DNA of 64,000 bases from Vesta saturnalis (taxonomy: Eukaryota > Arthropoda > Insecta > Coleoptera > Lampyridae): assembly GCA_036346205.1 (NCBI GenBank), contig JARFJB010000902.1:2303501-2367500 (forward strand), given 5' to 3'. The notes under the pieces are model-generated. The model was not told where the DNA came from. It did not search any database and worked only from the letters and a program-made list of their open reading frames with translations. Shown here in pieces: positions 34,196 to 47,779 of the stretch (position 1 is the first letter of the stretch; each line of letters opens with the position of its first letter). The position numbers and the translations under genes are program-made.

Positions 34196-34290
34196 ACACG
34201 TGTTGTAAATCATTTTACGCACTTACAGAATTACACACTTTCGTGCGTAACTTTTCCATTCGTGCGTAAACTGCTTCTTACAACACACGT
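34196..34290. repeat. inverted-repeat cluster downstream of the recombinase
   Basis: ACACGTGTTGTAA (34196) is mirrored by TTACAACACACGT (34278), and inside it TTTTACGCAC pairs with GTGCGTAA, which itself occurs twice (34243 and 34262). The whole could fold into a long imperfect hairpin about 95 bp across, 95 bp past the recombinase stop codon. Confidence 0.65.
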
Positions 34291-34299
34291 TATGTAATA

Positions 34300-37200
34300 T
34301 TACTATTACAGTGACAATGCACAAATAGCTATTCTTTAATCCAGTAATTTAACCAGTCTGGAGGAACTGTTAATGTTTCGAGTATATTGTTGTTTCCAAA
34401 CATTTAAACGTAGTTTTAACACTTATCGAATTGAAATTCAGTTATTTATTTATTTATGTATATGGCATCTTTTCTATCTAAATATATGTTTAAATTTTAA
34501 CACAATTTAATATCTTTCGGGTACTAGCATCATTCTGTGTTTGTCATACAAGCGTATCGGCAAGTTTATTATTTTCAACGAATAAAATTTACATTTCGTC
34601 TACATTTATTATTAGAGGAAATATAAATAAAACGAGAAGCAAGAAAGGTCTCTTAATTACTATTTTTAAGTACATTTAAGAAAAATAAAAAAATTTCCGC
34701 AAATTAGAGCAATTAAAAAAGGAAATTACTAAAGACATCCTCAATTTGCTTTTATTGAATGACTTTAATTTAGTAGAAGATATAAATAAAATTCTACTCA
34801 TTATTCTTGAAGCATAACGAAACAGTATCTTAAACTAAAACTTACAACTGCTTTTATAGTAATTAAACAGCGAGTAGTTTAGGAATAGTTTAAGTTTATA
34901 TACCAAACCATTAAAAGTTTCTAGGTTGCAATATGGCGTCTACTGTTAAACTTCAGGATTGACGAAATTACGCAATATGAAATAGTATAGATTTTTTTAA
35001 ATTACAGGTTAAAAACAAACATGTACAATAATGAGCACGTACAACAGTAACGTACTTTTTATTTTAATAATTTCATAATGTTATTAAGGATTATCAGAGA
35101 AAGTGAGCAGAAACGTTGTTAACTAGCAAACTTGATCGCCTTTAATTAATTTTGACGACCAACGATTCTACCCAAATGGGTCATGATGCATAATAAATGA
35201 TAATTAAAAATTCGTATCTATCTAAATTTTACTCCGATAAAATTATTATAGTAGAAAGACATAAAATATGACAATATTCAGTATTCTGGCAAAAGTATGT
35301 AGTGAGCTTGAAATTTACATTAGAAAATACAAGTTCTCTAAATATACAGTACAGTAAGTATATTGAAAATAATTTTTCTTGCTGTATTCAAAAACGAAAA
35401 TTCTTTGTGTTATGAAACCATAATTGTGCGTTGGCAATGTTTACTTTGTAACGCTGCGGAAGTTGTTAATAAATAAACACAACGATACATTTTACAATCA
35501 AAATGATTATGTACCTTGAAGCTATTTAGGAATAATCAAGCCCTACCTTACCATACTATTTACGTAGTCTAATATTTCACGTACGTTAATAAACGTAAAT
35601 AACACTTTACATACCGTTACGTCACACAACAAACTCACATTATTGAAATAAGAAGCAGAGAGTTTAAAATTATTTGTATAAATACATATATGCCTTTCTT
35701 CTCAATGTGTCAGCAGTATATTCTCTTACCAATTCATTAAAAGATTATATTTACTCCTAAATTAAAATTAGTTAAATTGCAGTAACCATAAAACTAGCAG
35801 TCGTATATTAACGTTGGACACGGTAATATAACTAGCAGACATATACTAAAGGAAGTAAGACTTTAGAAAGAATTCGCTTATTTTGATGAATAAATTGAAA
35901 CAATTCCATCATGGTTTTTCAGTATAAGGTTACATTTAGGGTTAACTAACCGTGATCATATACCTCTAGTAAAGAGGACCCTAGTTTTATAAACAATCTT
36001 GAATGAACTATTCCGTTTTGGAAAAGGCCAAATACCCCGTGGTAAATAAACAAGCTGACTTTCATTTACAATTTTGATAACTCACAAACGGTTTGAAACT
36101 AACATCGATTTCATTTCGTAAGGCAGTTATAGGGCGCTGTTTTATTTTAGTCATGCTCATCGTTATCATTAGACCACCATAATAACGATTATATCACACA
36201 CATTGACGTGTACACTATTGTCGAGTTTTTCATACAGTGATAAAAATACGTTTTACAGTGAAATCGGTAAAAACACCTATACAACAGCAAATATAACCAC
36301 ACTAGAAATCAGGCCTCTAGAAATTAAATAATGTAAATAAAATAAGGGGTAAGGGTTAAAATAAAAAAAACGAGCACTTACCAAGGTTGCTGTCGATAAG
36401 CGTATTGGAAGAAAACATTGACAGGGTAAATCACTGCTCACAACACATACACTTTAGGCGTCTTGCTTATAACTGAATAATATAAAGTACTTAGAGCCCT
36501 CCAACCATCATTAACATAAAGTAATTATTTTCTAATTTCAACAGTTCTACAACCGCAATAACAACCTTTCACTATTCAAGTACTGCTAATGTACATGGAA
36601 AACATACCCGTCCTATAAAATCGCGTACATTCATTTTTAAGTAGATTGAACAGGCTTTGGTATTTATAGCTCCATTAGTATTACAATTCTAAAGTCAAAA
36701 TTCTGAAAATGGCTCGAAATTTTATTTTTCTTAAACTTTATAGAATTTGTAATTGCAATTGCAATTGAATTATACAAACAATATAATTCCATAAATACTG
36801 AAACAATATATCAGCCTATACTTTATTAAAGGACTAGTTTTGAGATTTTTGTAGATCAATCTTTTATTCGCAGAAATAACATAGTAGGCAAGAAACACGC
36901 TTTACAGTATTAAATGAATGCCAAAAATCACTTCCAAGAGTTGTACTTTATTTTATTGTATAGAACTGTACTTTGGTACTAAATTAAATAATAAATATAG
37001 TGCATTTTGTATAATATTTCGTTTTTATTTAAATTTTATGGTATCCTATAGGCGAAATGTGAAATAGACTTATATCTCCTTTACTTTTAGTTTTAGGCTG
37101 AAATTCATTATAACCTTTTATCTTAAGAAAAGCATTGGAAATCGATTAGGGTATAAATATACAAGGTGCCCCATTTAAGAAAACTACATTTTTTAAAATA

Positions 37201-37350
37201 CCTCGAAAACGTGATGTTTAATTGTTTTTCTGTTACCACCACGTTAATCAGCGGAAGAAATACTACTACTTGTCTAGTTTAACCGACCTCGTAGCTTCAA
37301 TAATAAAAAAGTTAGCAATAGTGCACACTTGAATTTAATCACCGGTATAC
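34300..37350. other. non-coding, no recognised feature
   Basis: About 3 kb of AT-rich DNA with only short open stretches and no motifs. At 37160-37175 ACAAGGTGCCCCATTT, and at 37793 CACCCTGTGTAA, look like decayed mariner-type ends in inverse orientation around the TA tract, but the similarity is weak. Confidence 0.45.
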
Positions 37351-37352
37351 AG

Positions 37353-38167
<815 letters not shown>

Positions 38168-38225
<58 letters not shown>
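38168..38225. repeat. (TA)n microsatellite, about 58 bp
   Basis: Uninterrupted alternating A/T. Confidence 0.97.
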
Positions 38226-38227
<2 letters not shown>

Positions 38228-40109
38228 AGATGGTTAGATATAAGTTTAAGACAGAGATTAGAGTGTATAAGCTTGTATTTCTTATAATGGGCATTTTGAG
38301 ATAAATTACAATATATTTACACTGCATTTTATTAAGTAATATAGTAAACGAGTGAAAGAAATTGATTTTGATTTAACGAAATAGGCTTGGTGAAATTTGT
38401 ACAAGTTTGTTTAGTCATAAAAAGCATTTTGCTATGAAGGAGCATGTCAGGAAAGTCAGATGAAGTTATATTTGTAAGTACGATTCAGTTCGTAGAACAT
38501 ATTTCGTTAAATTTACAGTTTATACATAGTATTTTGGCAATTTGGAAACCTTACAGATGTTTATCACACGGTTTAGATTTATAATTATATTTAGAATATG
38601 TATCGAGTTAGATAAAATGCAGGAAAGATTTAAAATCTTAAGAAAGGGTTATGGTGCAGACATGGTTTAGTTATTACTCACAAAATTAGTGTACAAAAAA
38701 GTGCAACAGAAGAAGTAGTGCATTATTAACATTAAAGAGGTTTTAAACAACAATCTTACATATGCATATTTTACATACAAATACTGTTTATGTAAAAATT
38801 TTTAAGAAGTGTGTTTAACAATATGGATTGTTGAGTAAGAAAGTTGTAGACAGTACTATAAAAGTGAACATTGGTGATGTTGAAGACAGTTTTAACAAAT
38901 TATTAGAGTAACATTTCAAGTAATTTGGACGTTAGAAACGAAAATTATATGTATATTTGTATAAAGTTAGGTTATGTTCTAATTTTAAGGTTTTTGCAAA
39001 TTTATAGTTTTTATAGAATAGTTTGAGCATAGAATAAATTATTAGAGCAAATAATAGGAGGTTTCCCTCATTTCCATGTAAAAATTTACTCTGTACAAGC
39101 TATTTAAACATAAAATTATGAAAATGGGGTTAACTACATAAATTTCCTGTATGAAAAAGAATTTTCCTTTAAAATTAAGATATTTGAGTTTAAATAAATG
39201 TTTTCTAGTTCAGTTATTCGTGTAGATCACGAATATGTATTTAGTTTAAGTGTAGAATTTAAGGTTTTTTAGATATAAGTAAATTTAGAATAGAATACGT
39301 CAAATCGTACATTTTTGAACCAATATATGGCTCGTGAGGTATCATTTTGTGGGGAATTATGCACAGATTCCAATTCTGTTTTCAAAATGTAAATCAGAAG
39401 TATATTACGAAAGTTATGGCATAATTTGTATTTTAGATAAGGTTTCAAATTTGTTTAAACCAATCAGAAGCTTAGTTACTTTGTTTGTATTGTAAGAAAA
39501 AAATTGAAATTTTTGTATCTAACAGCATAGTAGATAAGGAATTGATTCTGAATTCCAAACTCTCTCTTCTCTTTTTTTCAAATTTTAAAAGTTACTAACA
39601 AAAGTCAAAGTGTTGTGTTTTGTGATAACAAGTAAGTTTCAAATTACGTTACTTTCGGAAATTTTGAAACGCAGTTAGTGAAGAACCGAGAAGTCAGAAA
39701 CAATTGTTCTTAACTTACGATCAATATAAAGTTAGGTTACCGATAATTTTCTATAATAATAAAAGTTTGTTTCGATTCAAGTTTACCGTATTCAAAATTC
39801 GGTTGTTGTTTTTTTGTCTTTGTTATGTTTGTCGTAACTAAAATTTTTCAGTTTTCTGAATCTATGTTTAATTTGCTGGTGCGACATATAATAATAAAAG
39901 ATATTCCATATCGGGATCTAAAACAAAAAAGTGACTCAGAATTAAACTTTTACGAACTTAAAACAACATTCGTAAATCGAAAATTTTACGAACATTTAAA
40001 CAACACTTAAATAAAAAAATAATTATAAATACAGTGCTTAGTTGAAGTTATTTAAGCCATTATAGGCAACAACACGATTACCAAAAAAGGAAAAGTCATC
40101 ATTCAACTA
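38226..40109. other. non-coding, no recognised feature
   Basis: AT-rich. A short open stretch at 39825-40010 has no known motif. Confidence 0.45.
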
Positions 40110-40259
40110 GGTGTACGGTGGTTGAAGATTGGAAGTATTAGCAGCAACGATTTGAACTGCGAACCGGTAAAATCGACTACAAATGGGAAGAAGCCTACCC
40201 AAGTTTTTATATGGAACCAGTCAAATGAAGACATCCTTTGGAAATATGCTGATACACAT
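40110..40259 (+). other. possible orphan exon, 150 bp
   Basis: The block follows an acceptor-like TCATCATTCAACTAG and ends before a donor-like GTGAGT at 40260. One frame is open throughout (GVRWLKIGSISSNDLNCEP at its start, SNEDILWKYADTH at its end). Base composition is clearly less AT-rich than the surrounding 2 kb. I do not recognise the protein. It could be an exon of a host gene or of an old element; without a neighbouring exon this stays weak. Confidence 0.25.
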
Positions 40260-40637
40260 GTGAGTCCATTTATAATAACCCTTAAATATGTATCCATTAT
40301 TTGTGTAATTTGCTGCATTTGTGTTTCATTTAGATGTGTATATGTTTATGCAATAACGGTGTAAACGTCTGTAAAGTAATTGCACCTTTATTATTCTATC
40401 ATCATATTAAATTCAATTATAAATTTATTAAACTCACATTTTTAAGAATTTTTCCATTTGACTATTTTGAGAGGCTGATATTTATTTCAATTAAGACGAT
40501 ACGCATGCGTCTTTGTGCAAATTTAATTAAGGGCTGTTTCATATACGATCTATTTATTATAATTTTAAATTCACATATAAAAATTAAATTTATATCAAAG
40601 TGTCAATTATATTTATTTTTGAGATATTTAGCCATTG

Positions 40638-40639
<2 letters not shown>

Positions 40640-40714
<75 letters not shown>
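40640..40714. repeat. (TA)n microsatellite, about 75 bp
   Basis: Uninterrupted alternating A/T directly before the non-LTR family A copy 2. Confidence 0.97.
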
Positions 40715-40717
<3 letters not shown>

Positions 40718-41875
40718 AAAGTCAGATAAACGAAAGGTTAAGAGAAAGTACGGAGGAAATAAACGACGCAACGAGGAACAGGGTGAGGGTGAATGGGGAG
40801 GTAAGTGAAGAATTTCTAACAAGGAAGGGGCTGAGGCAAGGATACCCACTGAGCCCAAGCTTGTTCGCTATATATACAGGAGAGCTGAAGGAGACATTAA
40901 CGGGGAATAACAAGGAGGCCTGGTGGTGGGGAACAGGAAAGTGTGGTCGCTGGCATATGCAGATGACTTAGTGCTAATAGCAAAGGAAGTAAAAGAAATG
41001 AAGGAGATATTAAAACCGATAGGCAGATATTTGAAAAGAAAAGATCTGTAAGAAAATTGGAACCAAACTAAGGTAATGGTATTGAGAAAAGGGGGAGGAA
41101 GAGGAAAAAGGAGGGGTGGAAGTGGAGGAAAGAGGAGTTACAGCAGGTAAGGGAATTCAGATACTTGGGATACACGATGAGGCAAGACAAGAAAGATGGG
41201 GAACATATAAAAGAACGTGTGAGAAAAGGAAACAGATTAATGGGGCATGTGTGTAATGGACTTAAGGTAAAGAAAGTTGTAATTTGAGAAACTAATAAAA
41301 AGTGTGGTGTTGTACGGGGCGGAAATGTGGGGGTGGAAAGAGTGTAGCGAGGTAGAGGGACTGCAAGAAAAATACTGGAACAGGACATAGTTAGAAGGGA
41401 CAGGGATATGCAAAAGCAAGAAAGATGGACGAAGGTGAAATAAGGAAAAAATAATGTAAACTGTAGGAACATTAAGCGAGAATGGATATCGGGATATTTG
41501 AATGGGGAAGGGAGAAGAGAAAGAAAGAAAATCATAGCATGATTTAGATGTGGAAACGAAGAAAGGGGGAAACAAATATTGGAGAAGAGACGAAGATAGA
41601 AAATGTAGGCTGTGCGGGGAAGAGATAGAGGCGATAAAACATATGCTGAAAGAATGCAGATAGTTAAAGGAAGAGGAGAGGACGGCATAAGAGATACGTG
41701 AGGAAAAAGGTAGGTTAGCTGATTGGATGACAAAACGTGGAAAAGAAGAAAACAGTTAAGAAGAGAGGAGACAAGAGGGAAGAAGGCAGTGTAAGGAAAG
41801 GTGATACAGTAAATAGCATAAATTGATGACACAACTGCTTTGCATTGCTTGAAAAAATAAGCAAATAAAGATATT
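40715..41875 (+). mobile_element. non-LTR retrotransposon family A, copy 2, 5'-truncated
   Basis: The sequence enters the reverse-transcriptase domain directly after the TA tract: RNRVRVNGE, FLTRKGLRQGYPLSPSLFAI (RT motif with QG), then after a frameshift SLAYADDLVLIAKE (catalytic YADD, 40956-40967), RYLGYTMRQD, LIKSVVLYGAEMWGWK and, near the end, CRLCGEEIEAIKHMLKEC, a CX2CX8HX4C knuckle found at the C-terminus of several non-LTR clades. The 3' end is AAGCAAATAAAGATATTAG. At least five stops or frameshifts are present. The family is like RT elements common in ants and other insects; I do not assign a clade. Copy 1 is at 10808-11985. Confidence 0.83.
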
Positions 41876-42029
41876 AGAATATATAAGTTGCATGGTTTCG
41901 TATTAAAGAATCTTCACAAATTGCACTTACTGAGGCGCGTGTATCTAATAAAGATACTAAATTTTGATTTTTGCACTGGAATTTTACCCATATAAATTCA
42001 AAATTACATGGTCCTCTTTATTTATGAAG

Positions 42030-42990
42030 AAACTGAGCTCGTGTCTTTGTATCATTAATATTTCTTATCGCTGCATTATTATATTTTAAATTGTTCACAT
42101 GATTTTCACCTGAGTGATTATTTTGTTGCTTCATCAAAAATTCTTTATTGTAAAACCCGCATCCGTAATTCGTATTAAAATTTTGATAAAAAGATGCTTG
42201 AAAATTTTGCCCACTTCTCGGTTTATTGAACCCTGAGTTATTACTATAAGTATTGCCAAAGGGATTGAATTTTTGATACTTTTTGTTATGTAAAGTATAA
42301 TTTTAAATTTTTTTTAATTACCATTAATTTTTATAATATTTACTAAGATTATAAGCATTTGACGTAACACAGACACAAGTTCCCTTGTTTTTCATTAAAC
42401 CAATTTCTTATTTTAAATTTTCAGTTACATGCCTTTATTTTTAACGTTCGAATTAAGTTTTCACTTTTCTCGGCCTGATCCACAGTTAGATTTGCTTCCA
42501 ATTTTCTTTACTTTCGCCAGAATTATCAATTACTTATTAAATTGTTCGACGTTGTGTAATTCATTTGCTAAAACTACCACAAAATTTTACTTTATATCCT
42601 CAACTAACCCTCTACATTTCCATATCATGTATCTACCCTAATTCTCACATAATCTACTTCTCAAAACGTACTCTATGACCATTTTATTTTAACAACTTGC
42701 ATATAATTTAATTGAATCGATTAAGGTGTATGGTAATAAACTATCTGCAGTTTTTAAATCAAACACTTCTCTCATTTAAACTAATTGCATTACACTTATT
42801 CTAGTTTCTAACAAACTACGTGCTAGACACACATTTCTCTGTCAATAAAATTATCCCTCGTATCCTTCTGATAATTTCTACCGTAGGCGATTCTTTACAC
42901 TCATCATGAAAACCTAACGTTTTTCTATCAAAGAATACATTGCACTTCCCTAATTATTCTAATTTGTGTTACAATGAACGTTTTTCTCCT
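42030..42990 (-). pseudogene. possible LTR-element gag relic
   Basis: On the minus strand, frames from about 42300 down to 42030 read FNPFGNTYSNNSGFNKPRSG, FYQNFNTNYGCGFYNKEF and KTRAQFLHK-stop, an Asn/Gly/Phe-rich C-terminus. Higher up (42560-42900) patches such as RGRNYQKDTRDNFIDRE, VFDLKTADSLLPYTLIDSIK and VLANELHNVEQ are consistent with a gag capsid-like region. Many frameshifts are present. No LTRs or pol were recognised nearby. The gag reading is inference from composition and pattern only. Confidence 0.35.
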
Positions 42991-44066
42991 GATTATCTTT
43001 TTTAAGTTACTCGAAAATGTATATAAATCATTAAATTCTTTTATCACAATTATTACATATTAATAAACAAGACAAATATTTCAACAATTTTTCATACAAA
43101 TTCTTTTAACTCATTTCCGGTCTTCGTTCCATTGTTTTTCGTTGCTGTCGGCCAGTAAATTCAGCGTTTTGTTGCTTCCTGTTTCTATTCCCATTTTAAC
43201 TATTCGGCATCCTTTCACAATTTACATAATCCATACTTTACTTCCAAATTTTGCTGCCATTTCTTCCGTTAAATTTGAGTATTTTAACGGACTATTTATA
43301 TTTCCGCTTAATTTAACTTATTTTTATTAATATCTCGTAATTACGTAGATATTATTAGTGTAATTTTTACTTAGCAATTGCTTACTTCTTAGTATTTTAT
43401 ACGTACACTCGAGATTTCAGCGGACCATATATGCAAATTCGTAACGAATGAAGGGGAGTACAGGAAAGTGGAAACGGCAATGAATAAGTTCGAAGAAGCT
43501 CGCCCGATCGAATGCGATCTGAATGCGGTAACTGCGGTGTATTCCGCCCGTAGGAAAAACTTCGAGGTTTGACGCGACGATCCATTTTCTTAGAAAGATT
43601 ACTTACGCGGAATTTTTTTTAGCTCTAAAGTACCTTTTCCTTCGTGTGTAGAAAAAAAATCAAGTTCATATATCTATAAATAAAAGAAGAATTTGTCGAA
43701 CTCGAAGGTATTATTTTCGACATACACATGCGGCTAAAATCTCGTTTACCACGCTTCATTTTTAGGTTTAAATTGATTTAAATTTGTACCTACTTCGCAT
43801 TCTAATTACGTTTCCTTTAGCTTAATTCATTTATACTTAATTTTTAATTTGACATAATTTGGTTAAGTTTTTGTTTTAAATTTGCACCTATTTTTTAATT
43901 ATTAAGACTCCAAATTGTTCTTTATTTAGCAGAAGTTTCCACGCAACAAAAGCCTTTCTGCTGGGGGGTTAACACTGAGGAAATGCCGCTTTTATTAGTC
44001 ACCATTTTATGGAGTTGGATGTGCTTTCAACATTTGTAAACACATTTTTAACAGCTATATGTACTA
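42991..44066. other. non-coding, with one GC-richer patch
   Basis: Mostly AT-rich. A patch at 43420-43590 is less AT-rich (GAAGCTCGCCCGATCGAATG) and has no recognised motif on either strand; it might belong to a 5' leader of the gag-like relic to its left. Confidence 0.4.
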
Positions 44067-45085
44067 AATCGATTATTTGGAGCTTATGGTCCCCATTCCT
44101 CTCTCGCAAGGCACTAAAAGCTTTTTGTCTACTACAAATGACATGCATTTCCTTACAACTAATCTACAATATTTTTCCTCTCTCTAGTATCAGTATGCAC
44201 TACGTGACATCTTGCCCTTTCGCTGTTAATTCTTTGATAATAGATACCTTTACAAAATTCCTTCGCTTTATCTTAATTGTATTTTCATACTAAAAGCTGG
44301 TAAAGAGAAGGGCGCCACCTTATTTGTACGTAGAACCTAATAAAAAGAGGAATGTTATTAGTTTAACGAGTGTATCTGTGTACCTCTCTGTGTGGCATCG
44401 TAGCTTCCAGACCGAGTAACCGACTTTGATTTAGTTTTGTTTTTGCTTGAAAGGTTAATTGATCGAGAGTGTTCTTAGGTATGATTCAAGAAAATATGTT
44501 CAGCAACTAAATCTATTATTTGGAGCTTATAGTCCCCATTCCTCTCTCACAGGGCAGTAAAAGCTTTTTGTCTACTACAAATGTCATCAACATTCAACAT
44601 TTGCCTCAACTACTCTACAATATTTTTTCCTCTCTCTAGTATCAGTATGCACCACATAACATCTTGCGTTTTGGTTGATAATACTTTGATACTAGGTACG
44701 TTTACAAAATTCTTCGCTTTTCTTAATTGTATTTTCATAGTAAAATTTGGTGAAGATAAGGGCGCCACCTTATTTGTGTGCAGAACATGATAAAAAAGAG
44801 GTGTGTTATTAGTTTAACGTGTGTATGTGTGTATTTCTCTGTGTGGCATCGTAGCTTGCAGACGGAATAACCGATTTTGATTTAGTTTTTTTTGTTTTAA
44901 ACGTGAATTGATCGAGTGTTCTTAGGTATGGTTCAAGAATATATTTTCAGCCGTTTGAAGATCATCAGCTCTTTTCTAGTTGATGAAAGGGTTTTTTTAA
45001 TTTTTAGATGTTTTGATTTATTTTTTTTTGTTTGGAACGTGACCAGATCGAATGTTTTTGGCGGTGATCCAAGAAAAATGTTTTA
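44067..45085 (+). repeat. tandem duplication, period 443 bp, two units plus a fragment
   Basis: AGCTTATGGTCCCCATTCCT at 44081 recurs as AGCTTATAGTCCCCATTCCT at 44524. The next 400 bases keep the same order of blocks in both units: CTTTTTGTCTACTACAAATG, CCTCTCTCTAGTATCAGTAT, AAGGGCGCCACCTTATTTGT, TCTGTGTGGCATCGTAGCTT and TCGAG...TGTTCTTAGGTAT. Divergence is around 10%. A third, shorter fragment (TTTTGATTTATTTTTTTTTG, GATCCAAGAAAAATGTTTT) follows at 45010-45085. No conserved reading frame spans both units. Confidence 0.85.
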
Positions 45086-45729
45086 CTTTTTGGAGGTTTT
45101 TAAAATTTTCAATTTAATGTTATTTATATGATTGTATTAACCTCAATTGTTCCAGTTTCATGTACCGGTTATGAAAATTAGCGAGATAAGCTGGGAAAAA
45201 AATCTATTATAAATGGGGCCATGTGAAAATGCTGAAAATTATTTTGAAGTTCCGTATTTCATCTTTGCTTACATCGTTAGAATGTCTAGACAATTCTACA
45301 TAATTTAGGTTTAAGGTTCATTGGCATACGACCATAATAAGACTGGGGGAAGCTATTGAAAGTGTAATCATTAAAAATGCTGTAAATTGTAAATCACTTA
45401 TTCAATTTTAGTAGAATAAAGCTTCTTTGGAAGACAATGGTAGGTATTTTAAATTTCCGTTCCCTTTGTAGCACAATTGTTCCTAATAAAAGTGTCAGAG
45501 GGCGCAATTTGTTGTAATATCATTGTTTTTCATTTTACACCGAAAATTTAAATCACACGGTATATTTTTGACATCGTATTAGAAAAGTAGATTAAATTTG
45601 CAAGAAAAATAGCAAGTTGATATCAGCTCGTTCGTAAGTTATAACGAAATGAATATTTTTTTAACATTTTAATTGACGAAGTTTGGTTTCACTGAGCCGA
45701 ATTGGACAATTATTGGTCTTATATTAAAG
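45086..45729. other. non-coding, no recognised feature
   Basis: AT-rich; no ORF or repeat partner noticed. Confidence 0.45.
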
Positions 45730-46210
45730 AGATGGTATATTAAAAAACAAATTTCATAAGACCAGTCTGAAAGCACGAATTCAAGTTTAAAAAATGCGTG
45801 CTTCAAGGTTTTTTGTAACTTTCCCTTTTTATACCGTTTTTAAACAATTTTTTTTCACTTTAGTTGATTTAGAGAGAATTGTGGCGATTGTTTTATACCA
45901 ATTCTGCCACAAAATACGAAAATGGAAGATACTCAAGATAATCTTGCACGTAAGTCCCCTGAAATACGTGAAGTTGCCAAAGCTACGGTCGCAAATGAGC
46001 TCCCATCAAAGTTTTCCATTGTACGCATCCTGTTTTTAACACATTTTGTAAGAGTGAGATGCATAACATAATTCCGGACCAACGTTTGCCAACCTAACAA
46101 GGTTCGTAAAATGTTCCCTGAATTAATGGCTATAATGACATCGGATGACGTTGCGTTTCTTAATACGTCTATTAAAGAATGGAAATGCAAGAAAATTACA
46201 AAAAAGATTA
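45730..46210 (+). repeat. dispersed repeat Z, copy 2
   Basis: Matches 12720-13260 over most of its length. The frame from 45922 reads MEDTQDNLARKSPEIREVAK, then VANELPSK, similar to the N-terminal region of insect Crypton-type recombinases. The frame then loses similarity. This copy is slightly better kept than copy 1. Coding origin is tentative. Confidence 0.55.
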
Positions 46211-47779
46211 TTTCCGCCTTACTCGCAATTTGTTGGGTTGTACTAGTTTTGTCATGGTTAGGTAGGTAACACAGATACTTTGTAATTTTAATACCTTTCG
46301 GATACGTTTACGTAAGGTCGAAATTTACCATTAGACGTCTAGCCCCGCTCATGGTAAGCATAAACCTTTATAGTAGTAATAGTAGGCGCTATGAATTTTC
46401 TAAAATACAACCATAAAAATTCAAAAAGGGGGCAGAGAGAAGTGAGGTGAAAAACAAAATTTTAATTAGCATGTATACAAAGACATAAACAAGAAATACC
46501 TATACAGTAATTAAAAAGTAATTTTACCTTATACAAACCGATCTTCATGTGAAACTGTCTGTATTTAATGATAATAAAGAAAAATAAACGCTCGTGGCAC
46601 AAAGGCTCTATCCTAAGCAAAAGATAAATACAAATAAAACCAAATTTCCTTTAAAATTCTTTACACAGATATCTAATTGAAGTTTGACACCAAAGACAGG
46701 AATTGAGCGTTCAAGCGTCACTGTTTTTGTCAATGCATATGCTTATTTAAAGCAAATAAGTAAACAGTGCTTAACAGTTACTGTATATAGGCTACAGACA
46801 TATGTGAATAGAAAATATGTAAGTAAATATTGTAAAATTTTTTTCATTTTGCCAAATTTTAATATTTTAGCTCAAGTACAACTGGCACGAGCAAACAAAT
46901 AGTTCAACTGAAATCATATATTCACTATAATAGCTACACAGTTTCCACTTGTAAAAACAAGCAGTAGATTGATGTATATAATTAGTTATTATGAATTCAT
47001 TGTTTCGATAACCAGGTAAATCTGACCTATTTGTGTGTTTTTAAAGAGAGAGAGGTGACAGGCATCGGTTTATCGGTTGTATGTAACTAATGATGTTAAC
47101 ACTTGCAGTAAGGAATCTTGGGCGTAAGCACAAGGTGTAATTTCATTATTATTCGAAGTAATCAGACAACATTATAACCACAATGTTGATATTGCCAGTG
47201 GCACAGAGAGATCCAGGAGAAGTCCACATTCTACATAGAAAAAATTTTCCGAAACAAGCTCATTGAAAAAGGAATGTATAACAAACCTTATTCAGTATAA
47301 ACAGTGTGTAGGATTATATCTCAATTAATTTAGGTCGTTTAAATACTATTAAAAATAAAGAATTCTAATTCACATGTTTTTCAGCTCAACATATTTTTGG
47401 AATAGGTTATCTCTTAAGGAGTTGGATTATACGTATTACCGGTAGATGACACAAATTTGTTAAATTGATTTAAGTGTAGAAAGAAGTAAATAAAGACATA
47501 TGACGCTGGGTTACATCATTATTTATACCCACAAAATAGGAAATTACAATTTAATTCTGGAATACATGGTAAGAATGGTGTACAAGAGTCAATAGCGTAA
47601 CATAAGGTAAAATTATTATGCATGTTTGAACAAAATTTACTTAAAAAAATGTGAATGTGGGCTAAAATACACGAAATCAAATTACGCACGTCACAGTTGT
47701 TATTACAGTTTTTCTACGGAAAAACTAAAGTAAGTACGCGCTTTTTGAGCGCTCTATGTAAGTTATACCATTTATAAAT
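46211..47779. other. non-coding, no recognised feature
   Basis: AT-rich; short open stretches only. Confidence 0.45.

Noticed and set aside
41068..41832. 254-codon minus-strand open frame
   Set aside because: Same reason: antisense of non-LTR copy 2. A G/A-rich coding strand leaves few stops on the complement.
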